Shown in pieces: positions 17,556 to 26,586 of a stretch of 47,007 bases of DNA; within the stretch, counting starts at the first letter, position 1, and each line of letters opens with the position of its first letter. Position numbers and translations under genes: made by a program. Origin of the DNA: Candidatus Coprenecus stercoravium (lineage in GTDB: Bacteria; Bacteroidota; Bacteroidia; Bacteroidales; UBA932). The stretch spans positions 1 through 47,007 of the forward strand of contig DXAW01000117.1 of assembly GCA_019116865.1 (NCBI GenBank). Direction: 5' to 3'. The notes under the pieces are model-generated. The model was not told the origin of the DNA. It was given only the letters and a program-made list of their open reading frames with translations, and did not search any database.

Positions 17556-18893
17556 TTACTTTTTGGGACGGCCTCTCATAATCCTCATCACATCGGCCTT
17601 GGCCATACGTATGTGGTCCAGCAGCGGTATGTAAGCCGGGCAGGTGTACATACAGCATCCGCATTCTATACAGTCATACACCTTCTCGTGCTCCAGCTCA
17701 TCCATGCGTCCGGCTCTGGCCAGCTTGTTGAGCAGATAAGGCTCCAGACCCATAGGACAGGCCTGCACGCATTTGCCGCAACGGATACACTCTCCCTCCT
17801 CCCGACGTCTGGTCTGAGCATCCGTAAGAAGCAACAGGGAAGAGGTACTTTTGACTGACGCAGCGGACAGGTTGGACACGGCCTTTCCCATCATGGGACC
17901 GCCGCTGACGACCTTTACGGCCTGCTGCGGAATACCGCCCACAACCTCCAGTATCTTCTCGAATGGAGTTCCGACTCTAAGCAGATAGTTGTGCTGAGAG
18001 TCCATGCAGTCCCCTGTCACGGTCATCACTCCCTCAAACAGAGGCTTGTTCTTCTGGACCGCCTCATATACGGCGAATGACGTGCCGACATTCTGGACTA
18101 CCACACCTGCATCTATGGGCAGTCCCATGGAAGGTACCTTGCGCCCCGTAACCGCATCTATCAGCTGCTTCTCGCCTCCCTGCGGATATTTCTTACGCAG
18201 AGGCACGACCTCTATCCCGTCATATGCGGACGAAGTCAGCTCACGCATCAGCCTTATCGCCTCCGGCTTGTTGTCCTCAATGCCTATATAGCCTTTGGAG
18301 ACCCCCAGCGCCTTCATCATGATCATGGCACCGATAAGCACCTCCTCCGCATGCTCCGTCATCAGACGGTAATCGGATGTAAGGTACGGCTCACACTCGG
18401 CTCCGTTGATAATAAGACAGTCCGCTTTCTTTCCCGGAGGAGGAGACAGTTTGACGTGGGTCGGGAACGACGCTCCGCCCAGTCCCACTATGCCGCAGTC
18501 CGCTATACGCTTGACTATCTCGGCCGGAGTCAGAGTTATGTCCCTGACTATATCCGGAGTACGGTCTATAGACTCCTCCCACTCGTCTCCTTCGACATCC
18601 ACCACGACATGCATCACGGGATTACCGGCCAGATCGGCATACGGTTCGACTGCGGCGACAGTCCCAGAGACAGAGGAATGAATATTGGCCGAGATAAAAC
18701 CGGCGGACTCCCCTATCATCTGTCCTGTTTTCACCTTGTCGCCTTTCTGTACCAGAGGCCTGGCAGGTGCTCCGAGATGCTGGGACATGGAGATATACAT
18801 CCTCTGAGGCAGAGGGAATACCTCTATCGCTGAATCCGCAGCCAGCTTACTGTCGGCGGGATGGACTCCGCCTTTTGAAAATGTACGTCTCAT
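17556..18893 (-). CDS. rnfC: Rnf complex NADH-dehydrogenase-like subunit RnfC
   Basis: A 445-residue peripheral subunit that exchanges electrons with NAD(H). The order is an N-terminal barrel-sandwich region, a Rossmann-like FMN/NADH module with GLGGASFPTHVKL (137-149) and INGAECEPYLTSD (162-174), a SLBB segment and two [4Fe-4S] motifs: Cys369-372-375-379 and Cys408-411-414-418. All eight Cys are present. It overlaps rnfB by four bases (ATGA). Confidence 0.96.
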   Translation of the reverse strand: MRRTFSKGGVHPADSKLAADSAIEVFPLPQRMYISMSQHLGAPARPLVQKGDKVKTGQMIGESAGFISANIHSSVSGTVAAVEPYADLAGNPVMHVVVDVEGDEWEESIDRTPDIVRDITLTPAEIVKRIADCGIVGLGGASFPTHVKLSPPPGKKADCLIINGAECEPYLTSDYRLMTEHAEEVLIGAMIMMKALGVSKGYIGIEDNKPEAIRLMRELTSSAYDGIEVVPLRKKYPQGGEKQLIDAVTGRKVPSMGLPIDAGVVVQNVGTSFAVYEAVQKNKPLFEGVMTVTGDCMDSQHNYLLRVGTPFEKILEVVGGIPQQAVKVVSGGPMMGKAVSNLSAASVKSTSSLLLLTDAQTRRREEGECIRCGKCVQACPMGLEPYLLNKLARAGRMDELEHEKVYDCIECGCCMYTCPAYIPLLDHIRMAKADVMRIMRGRPKK

Positions 18894-19735
18894 TCTGTAG
18901 TCTGATTAGTGGGTTTAACAGGGAAATTGACAGCATGTATGGCTCCCGTAGGACATTCGTCCACGCATTTGCGGCAGAGCTTGCACTTGTTGAAATCGAT
19001 ATACGCCAGATTGTTCTCCACGGTAATCGCTCCGAACGGGCATACTTTGGCACATTTGCCGCAGCCTATGCAGGCCGCCGAGCACGCCTTCCTGGCGACT
19101 CCGCCCTTATCCTTGTTGACGCAGCACACATAGACCCTGCGGTTCTTGGGACCTTTGTTGCGAAGTTCTATGATGCCCTTGGGACATGCCCTGACACACG
19201 CTCCGCAGGCAGTGCATTTCTCCTCATCCACCTCGGGAATAAGAGTCCCGGGATTGACTTTGATGGCTCCGAACTGGCATACCGCCTCGCAGTCTCCTCC
19301 GCCCAGACAGCCGTAGCGGCATCCGGTGTCGCCGCTGTAGAGAGAGCTGATGATACGACAGGAGACAGACCCGTCATATTCATTGATTCTAGGCCTGTTC
19401 TGACATGTACCGTTGCATCTTACGACAGCTGTCATGGGCGCTTTCTCCTCAACCTGCACGCCCATTGCGGCAGCCACTTTCTGCATGACGGCATTACCTC
19501 CCACGGGACAGAACTTTCCGTCCAGGGACTTGGATTTGACGCAGGCCTCGGCGAAAGCCCTGCATCCGGCATATCCGCAGCCTCCGCAGTTGGCTCCCGG
19601 CATCGTGGCCTCGACCACATCGATTAGAGGATCCTCCTCCACATTGAATTTCTTGGCCACAAGAAACAGCACCACTGCGAGCAGCAGTCCCAATATGCTG
19701 AGGATTACGACTGTAAAAACAAATGTTGTACCCAT
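18890..19735 (-). CDS. rnfB: Rnf complex iron-sulfur subunit RnfB
   Basis: A 281-residue ferredoxin-accepting subunit. It has one N-terminal membrane span (3-26), then the Fe-S domain with NCGGCGYAGC, then several ferredoxin-type motifs (CRYGCLGGGDCEAVC, CTACGACVRACP, CIGCGKCAKVCP, CKLCRKCVDECP). This is the electron entry from reduced ferredoxin. The extra cysteine-rich stretch between the Fe-S domain and the first ferredoxin pair is usual in anaerobe-type RnfB. It starts six bases after rseC. Confidence 0.96.
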   Translation of the reverse strand: MGTTFVFTVVILSILGLLLAVVLFLVAKKFNVEEDPLIDVVEATMPGANCGGCGYAGCRAFAEACVKSKSLDGKFCPVGGNAVMQKVAAAMGVQVEEKAPMTAVVRCNGTCQNRPRINEYDGSVSCRIISSLYSGDTGCRYGCLGGGDCEAVCQFGAIKVNPGTLIPEVDEEKCTACGACVRACPKGIIELRNKGPKNRRVYVCCVNKDKGGVARKACSAACIGCGKCAKVCPFGAITVENNLAYIDFNKCKLCRKCVDECPTGAIHAVNFPVKPTNQTTE

Positions 19736-19741
19736 GTGTTG

Positions 19742-20170
19742 TCAGTTAGTCTTTTCTACAGTAAATGTGAATCCCGAATTGAGCCTGTCCCGGAAACGGG
19801 CCAGCACAAGATAATACAAAGCCACAAAACCAAGGGAACCCAGCCCGGTCACCACCTCATTTTCAAAAAACATAGGCAAAGTTAATAATAAAACCAATAA
19901 AATGAACAGCGGAACGATATAAGCTATCAATACTGCCTTAAAACCCTGTGACTGACGTATTATCACCTCTACAGGGTCTCCGGGGCGGAAAGTCCCGTCA
20001 TCCCTGCGTACGACAGGAATTATCCTGGATTCTCCCGAAGAAGCGCCGCACACAGACCTGGCCTGACATCCGGCGCAGGCCGGCTGAGCCTTGATCTCGA
20101 CTTTCAACTCAAACTGCGAGACCGACACCACTGTTCCCGAGTGCCTGATCTCAGGTTCCGAATGCTTCAT
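19742..20170 (-). CDS. rseC: RseC/MucC family protein (SoxR-reducing system type)
   Basis: A 142-residue membrane protein of the RseC family. The N-terminal part carries a cysteine cluster (Cys32, Cys35, Cys41 in PACAGCQARSVCG) followed by GDPVEVII and two membrane spans (about 80-106 and 112-132). In enterobacteria RseC works with Rsx (Rnf) to keep SoxR reduced and is linked to sigma-E control; in Bacteroidota it is regularly the gene before rnfB, as here. It overlaps the DUF3108 gene by four bases. Its redox partner in this organism is not known. Confidence 0.9.
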   Translation of the reverse strand: MKHSEPEIRHSGTVVSVSQFELKVEIKAQPACAGCQARSVCGASSGESRIIPVVRRDDGTFRPGDPVEVIIRQSQGFKAVLIAYIVPLFILLVLLLTLPMFFENEVVTGLGSLGFVALYYLVLARFRDRLNSGFTFTVEKTN

Positions 20171-21024
20171 TGCCTTTTATTTTTTATGACTTTACAATCT
20201 TCCAACGGATATTCAAGGCCCTCCCAGTCGGAGAGACGGCCGAAGACCGAGCCTACTATGATCGGAGACTCAAACAGCAGCGGCACACGGTTCAGGTCAT
20301 CCGAGACCCATATGTACATCTCCTGCTCACCGGTAAACACCTCGCCTGCCACTACCTTGGCCGCAAATTTCATGGTACGGTACACACCCAGACCGGGCAC
20401 CCTCTTCTCCTCCCGTCCTATATAACGGAAATAGATGTCGAATATCTCCTCGTCTATGGCGAAGGAAACCGGATTGTTGACTCCTCTCTCCAGAGCCTCG
20501 AAATCCATATTGCGGGCATTGTAGAAAAGAGTAAGCAGATCGAACGTACACCCGTGCCCCGGCAGCAGCGTATCCACAGTACCGCTCTGACGTATGACAG
20601 AGGCGTCTATGGCGCAGGTATTGTCGTCCCAGTAATAGAAATTCTGCACAGTGTACTTGCCCTCATGCACGTCCCGGTGAAAATACACAGGCCTTACCGA
20701 ATCCTCATAGAACTTCGATGTGTAGGTATCCCTGACCTTGAAAAAGACGTCCCAGAACTTATACGTGCTTCCGTAGGCAAGCGGCTGCAGGAGCTTCCTC
20801 CCGTCACGCTCTCCTCCGTCAAGCAGCGCCACCTCGGCGTAGCCTACGTCTGTCCGTATCCCAAGCCACTTGTAGTGAATGATATATCTCAGCCTCTCCC
20901 CCTGCCGGAACGCATGTTCCTCCGCCAGGTCCGGATGCAGGGGAAAACACTGCCCCGACACAGGAACTGACACACACGACAGCCAAATGGAAAAGGCAGT
21001 CACATATCTAATCAGCGCTTTCAA
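20167..21024 (-). CDS. DUF3108 family exported protein
   Basis: A 285-residue protein with a signal peptide (MKALIRYVTAFSIWLSCVSVPVSG). The mature part is a DUF3108 domain: GERLRYIIHYKWLGIRTDVGYAEV, LAYGSTYKFWDVFFKVRDTYTSKF, HEGKYTVQNFYYW, DLLTLFYNARNMDFE and WVSDDLNRVPL. The family is exported and common in Bacteroidota, with no established function; an envelope role is likely. Its start overlaps the dnaB stop by 17 bases. Confidence 0.85.
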   Translation of the reverse strand: MKALIRYVTAFSIWLSCVSVPVSGQCFPLHPDLAEEHAFRQGERLRYIIHYKWLGIRTDVGYAEVALLDGGERDGRKLLQPLAYGSTYKFWDVFFKVRDTYTSKFYEDSVRPVYFHRDVHEGKYTVQNFYYWDDNTCAIDASVIRQSGTVDTLLPGHGCTFDLLTLFYNARNMDFEALERGVNNPVSFAIDEEIFDIYFRYIGREEKRVPGLGVYRTMKFAAKVVAGEVFTGEQEMYIWVSDDLNRVPLLFESPIIVGSVFGRLSDWEGLEYPLEDCKVIKNKRQ

Positions 21025-22480
21025 ATTCGGAATTATTCATACTGGACTCCACCATATACTCGTCCGAAGACGGGTCGAAATCTCCGAAACCACCCTCGTT
21101 GGCATCCACGAAACGCGCCTCCGACGCCCTGAACCGCATGGGCACATCAGCCGTAGAGCCGTTACGGTGCTTGGCGATGATAATCTCGGCCAGTCCCTGC
21201 TCCGCAGTTTCCGACTCCATGCCGTAATACTCCGGGCGGTGAATGAACATCACTATGTCGGCGTCCTGCTCGATGGCTCCCGACTCACGGAGGTCGCTGA
21301 GCTGAGGACGCTTGTTGCCTCCCCTGGTCTCGACGGCACGGCTAAGCTGGGAAAGAGCGATGACCGGGATGTCAAGTTCCTTGGCTATGGCCTTAAGCGA
21401 ACGGGAGATATTGGACACCTCCTGCTCCCTCATGCCTCTTAGCTCCGGAGGGCCGGTCATAAGCTGAAGATAGTCCACTATTATCAGCTTCACGCCTGCA
21501 GTACGCACCAGCCTGCGGGCCTTTGAGCGCAGCTCATAGATGGAAAGCGACGGAGTGTCGTCTATGTACAGCGGCGCCGAGGCCAGATCCTTTATCCGCT
21601 CATGAAGCTGTATCATCTCGTAGTCATAGAGTCTCTTTCCGCCCCTTATCTTCTCCGAGGACAGTCCGGTCTCGGACACAAGAAGCCTCTTGACAAGCTG
21701 CTTCGACGACATCTCCAAAGAGAAGAAGGCCACCGGAATCTTATGGTCCACGGCCATATTGCGCGCCATGGTGAGCACAAACGCCGTCTTACCCATGGCA
21801 GGACGCGCGGCTATGATCACCAGGTCAGACGCCTGCCAGCCGAGAGTCACCCTGTCAATACCGGTATATCCGGAAGGCACGCCGCTAAGTCCGTCGGTTC
21901 GGTCCTGGTTGGCCTCTATATCCATCACAGCCTCCTTTATCACATCCTGTATCGGCTGCGTCTCTCTTTTCATATTGCGCTCGGCCAAGGTGAAGAGCTT
22001 CTGCTGAGCGTTGTCGAGCAAGTCGTCAGCCGGTATGCCGTCGTCGAACGAATCCCTCTGCATCTCGGCCGAAATCGATATCAGCTCTCTCTGGATATAT
22101 TTCTGCAGCAGGATTTTCACATGGTAGTCCACGTGAGCGGCAGCTCCCACTTTGGATGACAGCAGACTGAGATAATAGGCACCGCCTATCTCCTCCAGCT
22201 GACCGTCTTTCTTGAGCTGGTCCGCCACCGTATAGATATCCACGGGATCATGTGCCGATGACAGCTTGGAAATGGCCGAGAATATCTTCCTGTGCGCATC
22301 CTTGTAGAAACAGTCCGCCGTCAGGGAATCCAGCACCTCCGGAACGGCATTCGGCTCTATGAGCAGCGCACCTATGACGGCCTCCTCCACATCGATGGCC
22401 TGAGGCGGGACCTTTCCGGCCTCTATGCCTATAGCCTCTATGGAAACCTCCTTATTCTTTGTTCTGGTAGTTTTTGCCAT
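21008..22480 (-). CDS. dnaB: Replicative DNA helicase DnaB
   Basis: A 490-residue hexameric replicative helicase. The N-terminal collar domain (PPQAIDVEEAVIGALL, HRKIF..I..L) is followed by the linker and RecA-like motor with Walker A ARPAMGKT (225-232), Walker B LIIVDYLQLM (Asp336), SRSLKAIAKELDIPVIALSQLSR and the arginine-finger region LRESGAIEQDADIVMFIHRP. No intein is present. It lies inside a long minus-strand array between an aminotransferase gene (10 bases) and the DUF3108 gene (overlap), so it is probably co-transcribed with envelope and Rnf genes. Confidence 0.98.
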   Translation of the reverse strand: MAKTTRTKNKEVSIEAIGIEAGKVPPQAIDVEEAVIGALLIEPNAVPEVLDSLTADCFYKDAHRKIFSAISKLSSAHDPVDIYTVADQLKKDGQLEEIGGAYYLSLLSSKVGAAAHVDYHVKILLQKYIQRELISISAEMQRDSFDDGIPADDLLDNAQQKLFTLAERNMKRETQPIQDVIKEAVMDIEANQDRTDGLSGVPSGYTGIDRVTLGWQASDLVIIAARPAMGKTAFVLTMARNMAVDHKIPVAFFSLEMSSKQLVKRLLVSETGLSSEKIRGGKRLYDYEMIQLHERIKDLASAPLYIDDTPSLSIYELRSKARRLVRTAGVKLIIVDYLQLMTGPPELRGMREQEVSNISRSLKAIAKELDIPVIALSQLSRAVETRGGNKRPQLSDLRESGAIEQDADIVMFIHRPEYYGMESETAEQGLAEIIIAKHRNGSTADVPMRFRASEARFVDANEGGFGDFDPSSDEYMVESSMNNSEFESAD

Positions 22481-22490
22481 AATCTCTATT

Positions 22491-23666
22491 TTACAGTCTG
22501 TCCAGGGCCTTTCTCACCAAATCCACCGCCATCCTGACCTCATCCATGCTGATGCTCAGGGGAGGAGCTATCCTGAACGATGTGGGATTGAACAGAAAAT
22601 AATCACTGACTGCGCCCTCGTCGAGCAGAAGTTCCAGCATCCGGGCAGCATAGTCCTCCCTGCCCAGGTCCACGGCAATCAGAAGACCGCTGCGGCGTAT
22701 CCCGCTCACAGCCGGATGCCGCCTCAACTCTTCCTCGATATACAGGCCCTTCGCCTCGGCAGAGCCGACCCAATCCTCTCTCAAAAGCACCTTCAGGGAT
22801 GCCAGAGCGGCCGCACAGCATACCGGATGCCCGCCGAAAGTGGTGATATGTCCAAGCACAGGGTCACATGTGAACGCATCGAGGTTACTCTTCGAGGAGA
22901 CCACACCGCCTAGCGGCATTCCTCCGCCCAAAGCCTTGGCCAGCACCAGAATGTCCGGTACCACTCCGTATTTCTCAAAGGCGAACATCCTGCCGGTACG
23001 TCCGAAACCGGTCTGCACCTCGTCGAATATAAGCATGGCTCCGGTCTCGTCGCATCTGCGTCTGAGCGCTTGGAGAAATCCGTCCTCGGGGACTATCACT
23101 CCGGCCTCACCCTGCACCGGCTCCACTATGACACAGGCCGTCCGTCCGGTTATACGCTCCAAGTCCCGGATATTGTTGAATCTCAGATGGTCTACCTCGG
23201 GAAGCAGGGGACGGAAAGCATTCTTGCGCTGCTCGTCGCTCATCAGACTCAAAGAGGCGTGCGAGGAACCGTGATAGCAGTTCTCGAACGACACCATACG
23301 GCTTCTGCCTGTCAAGCGCTTTGCCAGTTTAAGCGCGGCGTCCACAGCCTCCGAACCGGAATTCACATAGTAGATACAGTCCAGTGACGGAGGCAGAATA
23401 GATGTCAGCAACCCGGCGTGAAGCACCTGGGGAGCCTCTATCATCTCCCCGTAGACCATAAGGTGGAAATAGTCCTCGACCTGGGAGCGCACTGCTTCCG
23501 TCACTTCGGGGTGATGGTGCCCGACATTGCTGACACACACCCCGGAGACCAGATCCAGATACCTGCGGTCACGGGAATAGATAAAAACACCATCCGCTCT
23601 GTCTACCTCGATAGCCAAAGGGGATGGTGATGTCTGTCCTACGTGTTTGAAGAAAGTTCTTCTCAT
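22491..23666 (-). CDS. Class III PLP-dependent aminotransferase (acetylornithine/ornithine-type)
   Basis: A 391-residue fold-type I aminotransferase of class III. PLP lysine is Lys244 in DILVLAKALGGGMPLGG; Asp215 in LIFDEVQTGFGRTG binds the pyridine nitrogen. NSGSEAVDAALKLAKR and EPVQGEAGV are conserved. The start at 23666 overlaps the upstream stop as ATGA; 23 more codons are open upstream but lie inside the neighbour gene. The substrate is unclear: the fold is shared by ArgD, ornithine and GABA aminotransferases, and no arginine genes are nearby. Confidence 0.88.
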   Translation of the reverse strand: MRRTFFKHVGQTSPSPLAIEVDRADGVFIYSRDRRYLDLVSGVCVSNVGHHHPEVTEAVRSQVEDYFHLMVYGEMIEAPQVLHAGLLTSILPPSLDCIYYVNSGSEAVDAALKLAKRLTGRSRMVSFENCYHGSSHASLSLMSDEQRKNAFRPLLPEVDHLRFNNIRDLERITGRTACVIVEPVQGEAGVIVPEDGFLQALRRRCDETGAMLIFDEVQTGFGRTGRMFAFEKYGVVPDILVLAKALGGGMPLGGVVSSKSNLDAFTCDPVLGHITTFGGHPVCCAAALASLKVLLREDWVGSAEAKGLYIEEELRRHPAVSGIRRSGLLIAVDLGREDYAARMLELLLDEGAVSDYFLFNPTSFRIAPPLSISMDEVRMAVDLVRKALDRL

Positions 23667-24502
23667 TCCCTGGTCTTGGATTCCTTGTCCTCTTCGAAAT
23701 CGGGGCTTACCAGAATCCTTCCGCAGTACTCGCACACTATGATCTTCTTGTTCATAGCTATATCGAGCTGCTTCTGGGGCGGAATCTTATTGAAGCATCC
23801 GCCGCATGCGTCTCTTTTCACAGTCACTACCGCCAGACCGTTGCGGGCATTTGCCCTCACTTTCTCATATGCGGCAAGAGTCCTTGCGTCGATAGAGGCC
23901 TTCAGCTCAGCTATCTCCCTGGTAAGTCTCTCCTCCTCCTTGGCGGTCTCCTCGGTGATAGAGTCACTTTCTTTCTTTTTCTCCTCAAGGTCAGCCTCTT
24001 TCTGACTTATGGCGTTCTGAGTAGCGGCGATGGAAGCCTTGAGTCCATCCACTGCGGCCCTCTTCTCATTGATGCGCTTATCGGCCAGCTCAAGCTCAAG
24101 CTGCTGATACTCAAGCTCACGGGATATCGATACATATTCTCTGTTGTTCTTCACGTTGGCCTGCTGCTCCTGATATTTGGCAATAGCTGCCTTGCTGTTC
24201 TCCGCCTCTATCTTCTTCTGTGCCACAAACTTCTCAGCATCAGTTATCTCCTCACGCAATTTCCCGACCCTGGTCTTCAGGCCAGCTATCTCGTCCTCAA
24301 GATCCCTGATCTCATCAGGAAGCTCACCGAGAAGCATGTGAATCTCGTCTATCTTGGAATCCTTCTGCTGAATCATATACAAAGTATGAAGCTTATGCTC
24401 CATCCCGGCATCCGAGTCTGAGATGCTCTTGGAAAGTGATACGAATGTCTCGCGCCTGTCGATAGGTGTGTCTATCACGTTCTTCTGTTTAGTTGTAGCC
24501 AT
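23663..24502 (-). CDS. Coiled-coil protein with C4-type zinc ribbon
   Basis: A 279-residue protein. The first 190 residues or so form a long coiled coil (ELPDEIRDLEDEIAGLKTRV, AEKFVAQKKIEAENSKAA and similar). The C-terminal part has a zinc ribbon with CGGC and CEYC pairs (DACGGCFNKIPPQ ... IIVCEYCGRIL). This architecture is the widespread C4-type zinc ribbon family (CT398/HP0958-like); members bind RNA or flagellar sigma factors in some bacteria, but no flagellar genes are expected here. It is five bases from the NIF3 gene and coupled to the aminotransferase gene. Confidence 0.85.
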   Translation of the reverse strand: MATTKQKNVIDTPIDRRETFVSLSKSISDSDAGMEHKLHTLYMIQQKDSKIDEIHMLLGELPDEIRDLEDEIAGLKTRVGKLREEITDAEKFVAQKKIEAENSKAAIAKYQEQQANVKNNREYVSISRELEYQQLELELADKRINEKRAAVDGLKASIAATQNAISQKEADLEEKKKESDSITEETAKEEERLTREIAELKASIDARTLAAYEKVRANARNGLAVVTVKRDACGGCFNKIPPQKQLDIAMNKKIIVCEYCGRILVSPDFEEDKESKTRE

Positions 24503-24507
24503 ATCTG

Positions 24508-25284
24508 TTAAAAATAATATACTGGATTAACATTGCTTTCGGAAGCAATACAAATTGCAAAGTTAGGAATTTTTTCCCGAACGATGTCACATATTACATC
24601 CACAATCTTAGCTTCGCTCTCAAAATGCCCTATATCAGCCACCATCATCCCGTCCGGAGCATAAAAATCATGGTAGCTGACATCAGCCGTCACATATACA
24701 TCCGCACCGGCCTCCTTTGCCTTGGATATAAACTGACGTCCGCTGCCGCCGCATAGGGCCACCCTCCGCACCGGAGTCAACGGCAGACGTGAGTGGCGCA
24801 CAAGTTTCAAGCCCAGGGCCGCCTTCATGCCGCTCAGAAATTCCGAGGCCGGCACAGGTGACGGAAGCGTGCCGATAATGCCCAGCCCGTTGCCGTCCTC
24901 GTCACTGTCCAGCACCTCGATATCTCGAAGACCTATCAGCGAGGCAGTATTGCCGCTGACACCGCCGACGACCTTGTCCATATTGGTGTGGCAGGCATAG
25001 ACGGTCACTCCGCCCTTTATAGCCTTTATGACAGTCCTGCCGGTAAGTGTGGCAGAGGATATTTTCTTTATCCCTCCGAATATAAGAGGATGATGGGTTA
25101 TCACCATATCAGCCCCCGTCCTAAATGCCTCGTCTATCAGTTCAGGAGTGCAGTCGAAACCGACCAGCGCCTTATGCACCTCGCTCTCTCCGTCTCCGAT
25201 GCAGAAACCGGAATTGTCCCAGCTTTCCTGTAGACGGAGCGGCGCAAAAGCCTCTATCACAGATGCTATTTCTCCGGCTTTCAT
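24508..25284 (-). CDS. NIF3-like dinuclear metal centre protein
   Basis: A 258-residue NIF3/YbgI-family protein. Metal-binding segments are ESWDNSGFCIGD (19-30), VITHHPLIFGG (60-70), ACHTNMDKV and a distal GHFESE motif. This is the short form, without the inserted PII-like domain seen in many Firmicutes and Bacteroidota members. The family forms hexamers and has been called GTP cyclohydrolase 1 type 2; its physiological role is unsettled. It overlaps the MerR gene by four bases (ATGA). Confidence 0.9.
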   Translation of the reverse strand: MKAGEIASVIEAFAPLRLQESWDNSGFCIGDGESEVHKALVGFDCTPELIDEAFRTGADMVITHHPLIFGGIKKISSATLTGRTVIKAIKGGVTVYACHTNMDKVVGGVSGNTASLIGLRDIEVLDSDEDGNGLGIIGTLPSPVPASEFLSGMKAALGLKLVRHSRLPLTPVRRVALCGGSGRQFISKAKEAGADVYVTADVSYHDFYAPDGMMVADIGHFESEAKIVDVICDIVREKIPNFAICIASESNVNPVYYF

Positions 25285-25625
25285 TCGCTTAAAGATTTAG
25301 ATATTTCCAGCAGGGACTCCCTGATGCTTCGGAGTCTGCCGATTATCTCCACATTGTTGTCCAGCTTTCCGCCGGAGCTTCTCATGCAGGCTGCGGCTCC
25401 GTCAAGAGTCATCTTCTTGTCCTTCACCAGATAATGTATCTTCTTGAGAGCCTCCACATCGGCCGGAGTAAACTTGCGGTTGCCTTTCTTGTTTCTTTCC
25501 GGCTTGACGAAATCCGAGAACGTATCCGACCAGAAGCGGACCAGGGAAGTGCTTTCTCCAAGCATTTCCGCCACTTCGCCTATATTGTAGTAGAGTCTTT
25601 CCGGTATGTATTCCTTGTAAGGCAT
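25281..25625 (-). CDS. MerR-family transcriptional regulator
   Basis: A 114-residue protein with an N-terminal MerR winged helix (YYNIGEVAEMLGESTSLVRFWSDTF, then KGNRKFTPADVEALKKIHYLV) and a short helical tail. It lacks a long effector-binding domain and metal-binding cysteines, so the inducer is unknown. The KKGNRKFTPADVE wing is intact. It sits between an M23 peptidase gene (12 bases) and NIF3 (overlap). This short MerR is a common neighbour of M23 peptidases in Bacteroidota. Confidence 0.88.
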   Translation of the reverse strand: MPYKEYIPERLYYNIGEVAEMLGESTSLVRFWSDTFSDFVKPERNKKGNRKFTPADVEALKKIHYLVKDKKMTLDGAAACMRSSGGKLDNNVEIIGRLRSIRESLLEISKSLSE

Positions 25626-25637
25626 GCTATATGTGAT

Positions 25638-26582
25638 TTAATCCAACGATTGTCCGGTATTCACCGCATACATCAGCATCTGGCCATAACGCACATTGTC
25701 CAGCTCGGCATTGAAAAAGCAGAGCGGATCAAGCTGCTGTCCGTCCTTAATCACCTCGTAGTGAAGATGAGGAGCAAACGACGTGCCCGAATTGCCGGTC
25801 CTCGCAATGATATCCCCGCGTCTTACTCTCTGACCGTTACGCACAAGCACGTCCGAAAGATGGGCATATACAGTCTCATAGCCGTTGCCGTGGTCTATTA
25901 TTATCCTGGTGCCCTGGAGCTTCATAGCCCTCTCCACAGAGGAGACCCTGCCGTCGGCGGTGGCTCGTACATCGACTCCCGAGGGAACGACCAGGTCCAG
26001 ACCGCCGTGATATACCATTTTCTTATAGAACGGATGCATCTTCCTGCCTACTGACGCACCCACGTTGCCGAGAGGAAAATCCGCTATCGGAATTATGGCC
26101 GGAATACGGCTCAACTCCCCTCCGTCCATCACCAGAAGCGAGTCAGTGACACTTTCCAGAAGCTCTGAGCACCGGTCTAGATCCGAATAAAGCCAGGAGG
26201 CTCTTTGCGATGTCCGGAATATTATATCAGCCGTACTGGAAGTATCGGAGAGCCAGGTCCCTGTAAAAGAATAATCAGGGAAACTGGTATTGAACAGCTC
26301 TCTGTAGATGTCCTCGTCCTTCTGCTCCAGCTCGGCCACCACTCCCTCAAGCAGGTCCGTCTGTGACGAAAGATCCGAATACTCCATCTCTATCAGACGC
26401 TTTTCCGAAATCATGCTGCGCTCCTCGTCGGTAGTGAAAAATAAAGTGAACACTACGTAGTACAGCAGCACAAGAGCAAGGGTATAACCGAGAAATTTGA
26501 GAATGCGGAGCAGGTGATATGTCACAGGATGCTTGTCCTCGACAAAATCCAGCAGTTCCTTATCGTACTTCAGCTTGCCCAT
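25638..26582 (-). CDS. Membrane-anchored M23 (LytM) peptidase, second copy
   Basis: A 314-residue protein with one membrane span (about 27-50), a coiled-coil/linker region and a C-terminal LytM domain. Zinc ligands are His192 and Asp196 (HGGLD) and His274 in PHLHYEV, with His241 in YAHLSD and His272 as catalytic His. All are present, so it should cut peptidoglycan cross-links or act in cell-wall remodelling. It follows a paralogous M23 gene after four bases. Topology is cytoplasmic N terminus with a periplasmic enzyme domain. Confidence 0.9.
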   Translation of the reverse strand: MGKLKYDKELLDFVEDKHPVTYHLLRILKFLGYTLALVLLYYVVFTLFFTTDEERSMISEKRLIEMEYSDLSSQTDLLEGVVAELEQKDEDIYRELFNTSFPDYSFTGTWLSDTSSTADIIFRTSQRASWLYSDLDRCSELLESVTDSLLVMDGGELSRIPAIIPIADFPLGNVGASVGRKMHPFYKKMVYHGGLDLVVPSGVDVRATADGRVSSVERAMKLQGTRIIIDHGNGYETVYAHLSDVLVRNGQRVRRGDIIARTGNSGTSFAPHLHYEVIKDGQQLDPLCFFNAELDNVRYGQMLMYAVNTGQSLD

Positions 26583-26586
26583 AACG

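Noticed and set aside
23667-23735. Longer start for the class III aminotransferase
   Set aside because: The extra 23 residues lie within the zinc-ribbon gene and do not resemble the family; the ATGA overlap at 23666 is the natural start.
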